A stretch of 18,111 bases of DNA from assembly GCA_030605045.1 (NCBI GenBank), contig JAUWBK010000008.1, positions 1-18,111 of the forward strand. The letters run 5' to 3'. Below the pieces are notes generated by a model. The model was given only the letters and a program-made list of their open reading frames with translations. It was not told the origin of the DNA and ran no database searches. Shown piece after piece: positions 7,659 through 14,879 of this stretch. The DNA comes from Dehalococcoidia bacterium. Lineage in GTDB: Bacteria > Chloroflexota > Dehalococcoidia > Dehalococcoidales > RBG-16-60-22. A program made the position numbers and the translations under genes. Position 1 is the stretch's first letter. Every line of letters starts with the position of its first letter.

Positions 7659-7721
7659 ATGCTATACTAAAAAATAGGGAAACAATTCCTAGCTGATTAG
7701 CTTTGATTTGTTTTGGTGGTT

Positions 7722-9818
7722 ATGTCAACTGTGAAGAAAAATTTAGTTATCGTTGAGTCACCGGCCAAAGCCCGAACACTAAACAAGATTTTAGGCAGAG
7801 GCTACAGCCTTAAGGCTTCGCTGGGCCATGTGAGAGACTTGCCCAAGAGCCAATTAGGGGTGGACATAGAAAACGACTTTGTGCCCAGATACGTGGTGCC
7901 CAAAGCCAGAACCAAGCTTGTCAGTGAGCTGAAACAAGCCGCTGAAACTGCCGCTACGGTATATCTGGCGACCGACCCCGACCGCGAGGGGGAGGCAATC
8001 GCCTGGCATTTGATTGAGGTAATCAAATCAGACCGCAAACCGTACCGGCGCGTTGTTTTCCACGAAATAACCGCAGAGGCAGTCAAGCGCGCCTTCAAGC
8101 ATCCTCGCTCGATAGATATGCAACTGGTCAGCGCCCAGCAGGCACGGCGTGTCCTGGATAGACTGGTTGGCTACAAGCTCAGTCCCTTGCTCTGGAAGAA
8201 AATAAGACGAGGGCTCTCTGCCGGCAGAGTGCAATCGGTGGCAGTAAAGATAATTGTTGACCGGGAACGGGAGATTCAGGAATTCGTCGCGGTAGAATAC
8301 TGGACGATTGAGGCTGAGCTAAGCAAGAAAGCGGAGACGGCCGCCTTCAGGGCGATGCTAATCGGCCTTATGGATGGCACCAAGCTGGAGATTGCCAACC
8401 AGCAAGAGGCGACCAACATCAAGGAGGAACTGGAACAGGCAGGTTACCGCATTTTTGAAGTAAACACGAAAAGGGTAACCCGTCCACCAGCCCCACCGTT
8501 TATCACCAGCACTTTGCAGCAGGAAGCCTGGCGCAAGCTACACTTCACGGCGAAACAGACGATGGCGGTTGCCCAGCAGCTTTACGAGGGTATTACCCTT
8601 GGTGATGAGGGGAGCGTGGGGTTGATTACCTATATGCGTACCGACTCGACCCGAGTTGCCTACTCCGCAGTCGCTGAGACTCGAGAATTTATCGGCCGGA
8701 AATATGGGGCTGAATTCGTGCCACCGCATGCTCGCTCCTTCGCCAGAAAAGTCAGAGGAGCCCAGGAGGCGCACGAAGCGATTCGCCCGACGAAAATCTC
8801 ACGAGAACCGCCGCTGACTAAAAAATACCTTACGGCCAGCCAGTTCAGGCTTTACCAACTTATCTGGAAACGAATGGTGGCCAGCCAGATGGCAGTCGCT
8901 TTATTCGATAATACCACGGTTGATATTGAAGCTAAATCCCCGAAGTCCAATTACCGGCTGAGAACTTCAAGCTCAGTAAATATTTTCCCCGGATTTATCA
9001 TTCTTTACACTGAGGGGAAAGATGAGGCTGAAGAAGAAAAGAAAGGGACACTTCCCCCTTTGAAGAAAGGCGATGAGCTTGAGCTTCTCGGTCTTTTCCC
9101 GGAGCAGTGCTTCACCCAGCCCCCACCCCGTTTCACCGAAGCGACACTAATCAAGATGCTGGAGCAATGGGGCATTGGCCGTCCCAGCACCTACGCCCCC
9201 ACCCTGTCCACGATTCAAGGGCGTGATTATGTGACCAAAGTCCAAGGAAATTTTCAACCGACAGAGCTGGGCTTTGTCGTTAATGACCTACTGAACCAAT
9301 ATTTCGCCGACATCGTTGACATTAAGTTCACCGCGAATATGGAAGATGAATTAGATGATATCGTGAATAAGAACCGAGACTGGGTGAGCGTGGTCCGTGA
9401 TTTTTATACGCCCTTTGAAAAAGACCTGGAAAATGCCTTCCAAGTCGCAGAAAAGATTAAGCTAGCCGATGAGCTAACCGAGGAGATTTGCCCGGAGTGC
9501 GGTAAGCCCCTGGCAATCAAAATGGGGCGCTATGGTAAATTCCTGGCCTGCAGCGGTTTTCCGGAGTGCAAATATACCAAGTCGTTTCAGGTCAAGATTG
9601 GGGTGAAATGTCCGCAGTGCGGTGGTGAACTGATAGAGCGGATGAGCAAAAAGAAACGCACCTTTTATGGCTGCAGCAATTACCCCGAATGCCAGTTTGC
9701 CACCAATTTCAAACCTCTTCCTGAACCCTGCCCCAAGTGCGGCGGATTGCTTACCCTCTATATGGGGAGATTAGCAAAGTGCACCAAATGCAAGTATAGA
9801 GGGAAATTGCCAGCATGA
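7722..9818 (+). CDS. topA: DNA topoisomerase I (type IA)
   Basis: A 698-residue type IA topoisomerase that relaxes negatively supercoiled DNA through a 5'-phosphotyrosine intermediate. The N-terminal TOPRIM domain shows IVESPAKA (Glu12) and the acidic triad D85-x-D87-x-E89 in ATDPDREGE. The catalytic tyrosine is Tyr304 in LITYMRTDS. Three C-terminal four-cysteine zinc ribbons begin at about residue 590: Cys590/593/610/616, Cys630/633/651/657 and Cys670/673/687/690. All are complete. I chose ATG 7722, since the TTG at 7713 has no better ribosome site. It lies 63 bases after dprA and overlaps the recombinase gene by four bases (ATGA). Confidence 0.97.
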   Translation: MSTVKKNLVIVESPAKARTLNKILGRGYSLKASLGHVRDLPKSQLGVDIENDFVPRYVVPKARTKLVSELKQAAETAATVYLATDPDREGEAIAWHLIEVIKSDRKPYRRVVFHEITAEAVKRAFKHPRSIDMQLVSAQQARRVLDRLVGYKLSPLLWKKIRRGLSAGRVQSVAVKIIVDREREIQEFVAVEYWTIEAELSKKAETAAFRAMLIGLMDGTKLEIANQQEATNIKEELEQAGYRIFEVNTKRVTRPPAPPFITSTLQQEAWRKLHFTAKQTMAVAQQLYEGITLGDEGSVGLITYMRTDSTRVAYSAVAETREFIGRKYGAEFVPPHARSFARKVRGAQEAHEAIRPTKISREPPLTKKYLTASQFRLYQLIWKRMVASQMAVALFDNTTVDIEAKSPKSNYRLRTSSSVNIFPGFIILYTEGKDEAEEEKKGTLPPLKKGDELELLGLFPEQCFTQPPPRFTEATLIKMLEQWGIGRPSTYAPTLSTIQGRDYVTKVQGNFQPTELGFVVNDLLNQYFADIVDIKFTANMEDELDDIVNKNRDWVSVVRDFYTPFEKDLENAFQVAEKIKLADELTEEICPECGKPLAIKMGRYGKFLACSGFPECKYTKSFQVKIGVKCPQCGGELIERMSKKKRTFYGCSNYPECQFATNFKPLPEPCPKCGGLLTLYMGRLAKCTKCKYRGKLPA

Positions 9819-10771
9819 TTAGCCCTATGCAAAAACTCTTTAACAAATATATAAATTATCTTGAGGCGGAGCGGGGGGCTTCGCCCTATACGGTGCGTAA
9901 TTATACCAACGATTTGCTCGGTAATTACGCCCGAGGCGCAGAAAGAGGCTTCTTCCAGTTTCTCAGACAGAAGAAAATCAACTCGCTGGAAGAAGTGGAC
10001 AAGCATGTGCTGCGCGATTATATCTCCTGGCTGATGGACCAGGGGGTGGTCAAACCGAGCATTGCCCGCAAGCTTTCAGCAATTCGCTCTTTCTACCGCT
10101 ACCTGATGCGGGAAGAAATAATCTCAACCAACCTGCTAGAGAAGGCCTCTACACCCAAACTGGACAGGCGCCTGCCCTCTTTCCTCAGTGTAGAAGAAAC
10201 GGTACGACTTCTGGAAGCCCCTGACCCAGCCACGCCACAGGGGCAGCGCGACCGCGCTTTGCTGGAACTACTCTATGCCTCTGGCCTGAGGGTCAGTGAA
10301 CTAGTGAACCTGGATTTGGAGCAGGTTAATCTTAATACCAATGAAGTCCGGGTCTGGGGGAAAGGGTCTAAGGAACGAGTGACTCTCATTGGTGAGCCAG
10401 CCGCCCGGATGCTGAGTACCTATCTCAGTCAGGGGCGACCTGAGCTTCAGGGTAAAAAAAGAAGTAGCGCCGTGTTCCTTAACCGCTACGGAGGACGCCT
10501 CCCGACGCGAAGAATACAAAAAATACTGGAAAAATATGCCAATGTAGCCAACATAGATAAAAGGGTTCACCCTCACCTGCTACGTCACACCTTCGCTACC
10601 CACCTCCTTGATGGCGGCGCTGATTTAAGAGTCGTCCAGGAACTTCTCGGTCATGCTCAACTTTCCTCCACTCAGATTTATACGCATGTCAGCCAGAGCC
10701 AGGCAAAAAAGATATACCTCTCGGCTCACCCCATGGCACAGAAAAGGGATAATGAACTTGAAGATAAATAA
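9815..10771 (+). CDS. xerC: Tyrosine recombinase, XerC/XerD type
   Basis: A 318-residue tyrosine recombinase of the Xer type that resolves chromosome dimers at dif sites. An N-terminal SAM-like core-binding domain (about 5-105) precedes the catalytic domain. The catalytic set is complete: Arg159 (SGLRVSEL), Lys183 (GKGSKER), His254 and Arg257 (HPHLLRH), His280 (LGHAQLSSTQ) and nucleophile Tyr289 (IYTHV). Its place inside a topA operon, a common arrangement, argues for a housekeeping Xer enzyme rather than a phage integrase. Whether it is the only Xer protein in the genome (XerC, XerD or a single-recombinase type) cannot be told here. Start ATG overlaps the topA stop; its 3' end overlaps the peptidase start by 20 bases. 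Confidence 0.92.
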   Translation: MISPMQKLFNKYINYLEAERGASPYTVRNYTNDLLGNYARGAERGFFQFLRQKKINSLEEVDKHVLRDYISWLMDQGVVKPSIARKLSAIRSFYRYLMREEIISTNLLEKASTPKLDRRLPSFLSVEETVRLLEAPDPATPQGQRDRALLELLYASGLRVSELVNLDLEQVNLNTNEVRVWGKGSKERVTLIGEPAARMLSTYLSQGRPELQGKKRSSAVFLNRYGGRLPTRRIQKILEKYANVANIDKRVHPHLLRHTFATHLLDGGADLRVVQELLGHAQLSSTQIYTHVSQSQAKKIYLSAHPMAQKRDNELEDK

Positions 10772-11831
10772 TAGATTACAGAAATTGCGGCAAAAATTAG
10801 CTGAGAAAGATATTGACGCTATCTTTATCTCGCAGCCGGAGAATAGATACTACCTCTCCGGGTTTGACGGCTCGGCCGGTTTTCTACTGATTACGGCAAA
10901 AGAGACTATTTTAGCCACTGATTTCCGCTACATTGAGCAGGTCAAGAGACAAGCTCCTGATTATAAAATTTTTCAGATAACCAGCGATGTGGTAAACCAG
11001 TTTCCTGAGCTGGTAGCTGGATTAAGCCTGCAGAAATTAGGCTTTGAAGCCAGGCATATTACCTTTGCTATGTATCGGCAGTTAAACGATAAAATAGGTA
11101 AAATGCAACCCCCGCCCAAGCTTGTTCCTCTAGATGAAGTAGTCGAATCTCTGAGAGTGGTAAAAGAGCCTGAAGAGATTGAGTTTATTACCCGAGCTGC
11201 CGAAATAAGCGATAGCGCCTTTCAACATATAGATGATTTGATTCGTGTTGGTATGACGGAAAGGGAGGTAGCCTGGGAGGTAGAGAAATTCCTGCGCGAG
11301 AATGGCAGCCAGGCAATGCCATTTGATATGATTGTTGCTTCTGGGCTAAATTCAGCCCTGCCCCATGCCAAGCCCTCTCTGCGTACCATACAATCCGGGG
11401 AACCGGTATTGTTTGATATCGGTGCCAAAGTTGATGGCTATTCCAGCGACCTGAGCCGCACCATCTGCCTGGGTGCTCCTGATGATACCTTTAAGAAAGT
11501 GTATGATACTGTGCTTGGCGCCCAGCTAACGGCATTAGCTATAATTAAAGAAAGTATGACCGGTGAGCAGGGGGATAGTTTGGCCAGAACTGTTATCAAA
11601 GAGGCGGGCTATGCTGAAGCCTTCGGGCATGCTTCAGGCCATGGCGTCGGGCTGGCGTCCCATGAGTCACCACGTCTCGGCCCAGGCTCAGCCGAAACGC
11701 TTACCTCAGGTATGGTTTTTACGGTGGAGCCGGGTATTTATCTTCCCGGGTGGGGAGGGATAAGAATCGAGGATTTAGTCGTTATGGAGAATGGCAAGGC
11801 AAGAGTAATTTCAAAAGCGAGGAAGGGGTAA
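10752..11831 (+). CDS. pepQ: Xaa-Pro aminopeptidase / dipeptidase (peptidase family M24B)
   Basis: A 359-residue cytosolic metallopeptidase that cleaves next to proline. The N-terminal creatinase-like domain (1-130) is followed by the pita-bread catalytic domain. The five metal ligands are present as Asp222, Asp233, His297, Glu326 and Glu340 (FDIGAKVDGYSSD, GHASGHGVG, TVEPGIYLP, GIRIED). Their spacing of 11, 64, 29 and 14 residues equals that of Pyrococcus furiosus prolidase. The frame is open 33 codons further upstream inside xerC, but I chose ATG 10752 because it has AAGGG just upstream and begins the conserved domain. It sits directly before efp, a frequent partnership that fits proline-related protein synthesis and turnover. 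PepP versus PepQ specificity is not resolved. Confidence 0.92.
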   Translation: MNLKINNRLQKLRQKLAEKDIDAIFISQPENRYYLSGFDGSAGFLLITAKETILATDFRYIEQVKRQAPDYKIFQITSDVVNQFPELVAGLSLQKLGFEARHITFAMYRQLNDKIGKMQPPPKLVPLDEVVESLRVVKEPEEIEFITRAAEISDSAFQHIDDLIRVGMTEREVAWEVEKFLRENGSQAMPFDMIVASGLNSALPHAKPSLRTIQSGEPVLFDIGAKVDGYSSDLSRTICLGAPDDTFKKVYDTVLGAQLTALAIIKESMTGEQGDSLARTVIKEAGYAEAFGHASGHGVGLASHESPRLGPGSAETLTSGMVFTVEPGIYLPGWGGIRIEDLVVMENGKARVISKARKG

Positions 11832-11832
11832 A

Positions 11833-12390
11833 ATGATAAGCGGCGGTGATTTAAGAAAAGGGATTATTATTGAGTTAGATGACAAGTTATATCAGGTTAT
11901 TGACTACCAGCACGTCAAGATGAAACGAACTGCCCTAGCCAAGGTTAAGCTGCGTGATATCAATGCCGGTCATACCATCGAGCGAAGCTTTCAATCTAAT
12001 GAGAAACTGGTCCGGGCACGTCTTGACTCGAGGTCAATGCAGTATCTCTATAATGATGGTGATTTGTACTACTTTATGGATGAGAAAAGCTATGAGCAGA
12101 TTGGCATCAATAGCGAAAAGCTGGGCGACGCTCTCAACTATTTGAAAGAGGGTGCATCAGTGGAGGTATCAAGCTACCGGGGCGAGGTGGTAGATATCGA
12201 GCTACCCATTACGGTTGAGCTTGAGGTAATTGAAACCGAACCCGGTTTCAAAGGCGACACCGCCACCGCGGGAAGTAAGTCAGCCAAACTGGAAACCGGA
12301 CCTACTATACAGGTTCCCCTATTTATTAATGAAGGGGATGTTCTCAAGGTTGACACCCGGACGGGCACTTATATAGAAAGGAGTGGTTGA
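11833..12390 (+). CDS. efp: Translation elongation factor P
   Basis: A 185-residue EF-P, which enters the ribosomal E site and relieves stalling at polyproline. The three OB/KOW-like domains are complete. The signature near the C-terminus is SKSAKLETGPTIQVPLFINEGDVLKVDTRTG, seen here at about 148-178 (for example GPTIQVPLF and VDTRTGTYIERSG). The loop that normally carries the modified residue (PGKG or xGRG) reads HVKMKRTALAKVKL (27-40), lacks glycines and is one residue shorter. Lys31 or Arg32 could sit at the tip. The ATG starts one base after the peptidase stop with AGGAAGGGG upstream, so the two are expressed together. Confidence 0.95.
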   Translation: MISGGDLRKGIIIELDDKLYQVIDYQHVKMKRTALAKVKLRDINAGHTIERSFQSNEKLVRARLDSRSMQYLYNDGDLYYFMDEKSYEQIGINSEKLGDALNYLKEGASVEVSSYRGEVVDIELPITVELEVIETEPGFKGDTATAGSKSAKLETGPTIQVPLFINEGDVLKVDTRTGTYIERSG

Positions 12391-12395
12391 GATAA

Positions 12396-13043
12396 TTGCT
12401 GAAAGCTGACCTTCATATTCACACCGAATACTCAATGGACTGTGGTATGCCTCTGAAGAGAATTATTAATCGGTGTCTGGAGTTGGGGATAAACTGCGTT
12501 GCCATCGCTGACCATGGCACTATTGAGGGCGCCTTGAAGATGCAGCGCCTAGCTCCCTTCACCGTAATTGTCGCTGAGGAGATATTAACCCCACATGGTG
12601 AGATTATGGGTATGTTCCTTAAAGAAGACATAGCCAATGGTCTTTCCGTCAAACAGACGATAGCTCAAATCAAAGCTCAGGGTGGTTTAGTCTGCATTCC
12701 TCACGCCTTTGATATATTCAGACCGTCCGCTTTAGGTGACAAGTTAGTGGAAGGGATTGCGGAGCAAATTGACGTTATGGAAGTCTTTAACGCCAGAAGT
12801 CCGCTTCGTCGCAGTTCAGCTAAAGCGCAGGCCTTTGCCGAGAAATACGGTATTGCGCAGAGTGCCGGCAGTGATGCCCATACTCCCAGCGAAATCGGCA
12901 ACGCCTATGTGGAGATGCCTGAATTCAATGACAAAAATGACTTCATTCAGGCTTTAGCGAAAGGCAAGGTTTTTGGGCAAAGAACAAATCCGCTAACTCA
13001 CTTCAGTAGCGCCTGGAAAAAGCTAAAAAACCTCAAGAGGTGA
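12396..13043 (+). CDS. PHP-domain metal-dependent phosphoesterase
   Basis: A 215-residue PHP (polymerase and histidinol phosphatase) domain protein, likely hydrolysing a phosphoester using bound metals. Metal-binding motifs are visible: DLHIHTEYS (5-13; His7, His9), IADHG (37-41), AEEI (60-63), IPHAFD (101-106; His103) and GSDAHTPSEIG (158-168; Asp160, His162). No polymerase or HisJ-specific extension is present. The start is a TTG: an in-frame TAA directly precedes it, so no upstream ATG or GTG is possible, and AAAGGAG lies 12 bases before it. It begins five bases after efp and ends six bases before the formyltransferase. Substrate is unknown; the PHP/RNase AM-like class that acts on nucleotides is one option. 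Confidence 0.85.
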   Translation: MLKADLHIHTEYSMDCGMPLKRIINRCLELGINCVAIADHGTIEGALKMQRLAPFTVIVAEEILTPHGEIMGMFLKEDIANGLSVKQTIAQIKAQGGLVCIPHAFDIFRPSALGDKLVEGIAEQIDVMEVFNARSPLRRSSAKAQAFAEKYGIAQSAGSDAHTPSEIGNAYVEMPEFNDKNDFIQALAKGKVFGQRTNPLTHFSSAWKKLKNLKR

Positions 13044-13049
13044 GGAAAG

Positions 13050-13868
13050 ATGTATCAGCTTGGCTGGTTTTCCACGGGTAGAGGCAAAGGGTCGAGAGGG
13101 CTGCTCAAGACAGTGCATGACAGCATTGAGTCGGGGGAGATTAAGGCCGAGATAGCTTTTGTTTTCTGCAGTCGCGAATATGGAGAAACCGAAGCCACCG
13201 ACATCTTTCTTAATATGGTTAAAGATTATAACATTCCCCTGATCACCTTCTCCTACCAAAAGTTCAAGTCCAAGATAGGCACCACCAGCCAAGAAGAAGG
13301 ACTGCCACTTTGGCGACTTGATTATGACCGAGAGGTAATGGCGCGGCTGCAAAACTTCCACCCTGACCTGTGTGTGCTGGCGGGTTACATGCTGATTGTA
13401 GGCCCAGAGATGTGCCAGAGATATGATATGCTTAACCTTCACCCCGCCACCCCAAGTGGGCCTACCGGAACCTGGCAGGAAGTAATCTGGCGGCTAATGG
13501 ACAGTGATGCTGAGGAGACGGGAGCGATGATGCACCTGGTAACTCCGGAGCTAGATAAAGGACCGGTGGTAACCTACTGCACCTTCCCGATTAGAGGTGA
13601 ACCGTTTGATAAATACCGGGTGGAGATAAAGGGGAAGCCTCTGGCACAGATCAAGCAGGAGCAGGGTGAAGATAATGCCTTGTTCAAGCTCATCCGCCAG
13701 CACGGGGTGGCCAGAGAACTGCCACTAATAATAGCCACCATTCAGGCTTTCAGCCGGGGTAAAGTCAAAGTAACCGCCGATAAACGGGTAATTGACGCTG
13801 AGGGAAAACCGATTTACGGGTACAATCTGACGGACGAGATAAATAGAAAAGTAAGCGGTACTATATAA
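13050..13868 (+). CDS. Stand-alone formyltransferase-fold protein (PurN/GART-like), substrate unknown
   Basis: A 272-residue protein with the formyltransferase fold that transfers a formyl group from 10-formyl-tetrahydrofolate. The catalytic pattern is present: Asn129-x-His131 in MLNLHPATP and Asp169 in HLVTPELDKGPVV, spaced almost as Asn106, His108 and Asp144 of PurN. The N-terminal loop STGRGKGSRGLL (8-19) corresponds to the glycine-rich PurN loop. The protein is about 60 residues longer than PurN and has an extra C-terminal region (about 185-272) that I cannot assign. It lacks the tRNA-binding domain of Fmt. It is the last gene before a terminator. PurN itself is possible, but the length and the lack of purine genes nearby make a paralogue more likely. 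Confidence 0.75.
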   Translation: MYQLGWFSTGRGKGSRGLLKTVHDSIESGEIKAEIAFVFCSREYGETEATDIFLNMVKDYNIPLITFSYQKFKSKIGTTSQEEGLPLWRLDYDREVMARLQNFHPDLCVLAGYMLIVGPEMCQRYDMLNLHPATPSGPTGTWQEVIWRLMDSDAEETGAMMHLVTPELDKGPVVTYCTFPIRGEPFDKYRVEIKGKPLAQIKQEQGEDNALFKLIRQHGVARELPLIIATIQAFSRGKVKVTADKRVIDAEGKPIYGYNLTDEINRKVSGTI

Positions 13869-14031
13869 ATTTCAGGGGCATTTAAGGGGGGAAGTCCATC
13901 TTTTTAATATTTCACCCTCTCCTTCGCAGTAAGGGAGTGTTCTTTTTTACAGAGGTCATTTTTGACGCTTCCTTTTGGGGATTGCAAAAATGGAAGTTAT
14001 AACAGCCTACTATATTTCGAAGAGATGGGTT
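13869..14031. other. Non-coding interval between the housekeeping operon and the hicAB patch
   Basis: No convincing gene is seen on either strand. The left part holds the operon terminator at 13913-13948. The right part contains an imperfect inverted repeat made of CTTCC and GGAAG arms near 13970-13995, with A and T runs inside. I see no repeat of it elsewhere in the window. Confidence 0.4.
13913..13948 (+). terminator. Probable intrinsic terminator of the dprA-formyltransferase operon
   Basis: CTCCTT (13919-13924) pairs with AAGG-G-AG (13931-13937) around a six-base loop with one bulged G, and is followed by TTCTTTTTT (13940-13948). It lies 45 bases after the last stop codon on the same strand. 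The stem is imperfect but the T-tract is good. Confidence 0.6.
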
Positions 14032-14065
14032 AAAGCCTGTGAATTATTATACATTTACAGGCTTT
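14032..14065. terminator. Hairpin spanning the hicB stop codon
   Basis: AAAGCCTGT (14032-14040) and ACAGGCTTT (14057-14065) form a perfect 9-bp stem around a 16-base AT-rich loop. The hicB stop codon is inside the loop. Only three T residues end each arm, so it is not a classic intrinsic terminator in either direction. It could still mark the hicAB transcript end or protect its 3' end. Confidence 0.5.
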
Positions 14066-14475
14066 CTAGTGGCTTTTGTCTTAGATGCATCGATATCCAT
14101 ACCAACTGAGCTTGCTAGAGCTGCGGTCATCAGTTGATTTAGACTTACTCTCTCAATTAGAGACCTATCGGACAAAAGCTTATGAAGAGATGGCGGAATT
14201 CTCAGGCTGATTTGGCCACTATGTTTACGGGTGATTGGTTCAGGGATCTTAAACCCTCTTTCTAGGTTAGATTTTATCCAGTCGATCTTGACTTCTTCAA
14301 TTTCGGCAATAGCCTCTTCAGGGGTATCACCATGTATCAAGCAGTGCGGGAGCTCCGCAACTCTAGCCACATAATATGGCCCATTACCATCATCCCACTC
14401 TTCAAGGATAATTGTATAAGGCAGTTTGGAATAGTATTCTAAGTCCTTTCTTATATTGTTCATCTTCATCGTCAT
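14047..14475 (-). CDS. hicB: HicB family antitoxin with RHH DNA-binding domain
   Basis: A 142-residue antitoxin. The N-terminal part has the degenerate RNase-H-like HicB fold with YYVARVAELPHCLIHGDTPEEA, seen at about 34-55 (ARVAELPHC, HGDTPEEAIAEIEE), which binds and blocks HicA. The C-terminal part (about 88-124, with GQISLRIPPSLHKLL and SLNQLMTAAL) is a ribbon-helix-helix domain that normally binds an operator in the hic promoter. It is the second gene, 30 bases after hicA, as in many hicA-hicB pairs. Alternative ATG codons occur at residues 3 and 5; no strong ribosome site favours one. The 3' end forms a hairpin across the stop. Low GC suggests transfer. Confidence 0.88.
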   Translation of the reverse strand: MTMKMNNIRKDLEYYSKLPYTIILEEWDDGNGPYYVARVAELPHCLIHGDTPEEAIAEIEEVKIDWIKSNLERGFKIPEPITRKHSGQISLRIPPSLHKLLSDRSLIERVSLNQLMTAALASSVGMDIDASKTKATRKPVNV

Positions 14476-14505
14476 AGTTATTGTTATTTATTTCTTAAAT
14501 AAGGT

Positions 14506-14724
14506 CTAGAGACTATCAATAATATCATACAATTCTTTAACGTAACAAATTTTAACAGGATTTTCTCTTTTATAAGGCATTGTATATTTGCCTATAATAG
14601 CCTTTGGGTGTTTGCTTCCTTCTTCAATATAACCATATTGCCTAATCAATGCTTCAAAATCCCTCAACGCAACATTTCTTATCTTTCTACGATGCTTAAC
14701 CGATAGTTTTCGTTTTCGAACCAT
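14506..14724 (-). CDS. hicA: HicA-like mRNA interferase toxin
   Basis: A 72-residue basic protein of HicA type, a small double-stranded-RNA-binding-fold ribonuclease that cleaves mRNA and is neutralised by HicB. The core is RDFEALIRQYGY (21-32), then GSKHPKAII with the presumed catalytic His39, and NPVKICYVKELYDIID (55-70), which matches the usual PVK-x-x-YVK-x-L ending. The N-terminal 20 residues are very basic. The frame is closed two codons upstream by TGA, so the ATG at 14724 is the first possible ATG; the nearest G-rich element lies 11 bases before it. Local base composition is low: 14 G/C in 14521-14580 by hand count. The neighbouring hicB supports the call. Confidence 0.82.
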   Translation of the reverse strand: MVRKRKLSVKHRRKIRNVALRDFEALIRQYGYIEEGSKHPKAIIGKYTMPYKRENPVKICYVKELYDIIDSL

Positions 14725-14747
14725 AGTTCAACAAACCCCCTGCTCAT
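14679..14747 (-). CDS. Possible 22-codon leader ORF overlapping the start of hicA
   Basis: The ATG at 14747 has an outstanding ribosome binding site, AAGGAGGTGAG (14753-14763), at ideal distance. It opens a 22-codon frame (beginning MSRGFVELW) that runs past the hicA start in another frame and stops 45 bases inside hicA. The strongest ribosome site in the region therefore serves this frame rather than hicA. It may hold down toxin translation, or be a chance frame. The peptide resembles nothing I recognise. Confidence 0.4.
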   Translation of the reverse strand: MSRGFVELWFENENYRLSIVER

Positions 14748-14783
14748 ATTAGCTCACCTCCTTGTCCTTTTGGATTTACTAAG

Positions 14784-14805
14784 ATGGTATCATATATGAT
14801 ACCAT
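14784..14805. promoter_or_regulatory. Perfect 22-bp palindromic operator, probable HicB site
   Basis: ATGGTATCATA (14784-14794) is followed directly by its exact reverse complement TATGATACCAT (14795-14805). Ribbon-helix-helix antitoxins usually bind such palindromes in their own promoters, and HicB here has that domain. The site also faces the divergent small membrane protein gene. Confidence 0.75.
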
Positions 14806-14812
14806 TTGTCAA
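14784..14812 (-). promoter_or_regulatory. hicAB promoter
   Basis: A perfect -35 TTGACA (14807-14812) is separated by 17 bases from TACCAT (14784-14789), preceded by TGA as an extended -10. The 22-bp palindrome fills the spacer and -10, so a bound repressor would block polymerase. Transcription would begin near 14777, ahead of the strong ribosome site at 14753-14763. Confidence 0.7.
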
Positions 14813-14879
14813 GGGTTTTAAGGTGATTTTTGGGAAATATGGTAAAACAAAAGTAAGAAGCGTTAGCAGGAGAATAATG

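Noticed and set aside
10653..10751. Extended peptidase start inside xerC
   Set aside because: It reads xerC codons in another frame; the conserved M24B N-terminal domain begins at ATG 10752, preceded by AAGGG.
9815..10771. Phage or island integrase
   Set aside because: The tyrosine recombinase is between topA and the peptidase in a tight operon, with no att sites or phage genes nearby; a housekeeping Xer is the better reading.
14721..14747. Frameshifted hicA starting from the strong ribosome site
   Set aside because: A TGA in the hicA frame two codons before its ATG blocks any such fusion by a change in the G-run.
14784..14879. N-terminal extension of the small membrane protein back to an ATG at 14784
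   Set aside because: That ATG is the first base triplet of the operator palindrome and has no ribosome site, whereas ATG 14880 has AGGAG at good spacing.
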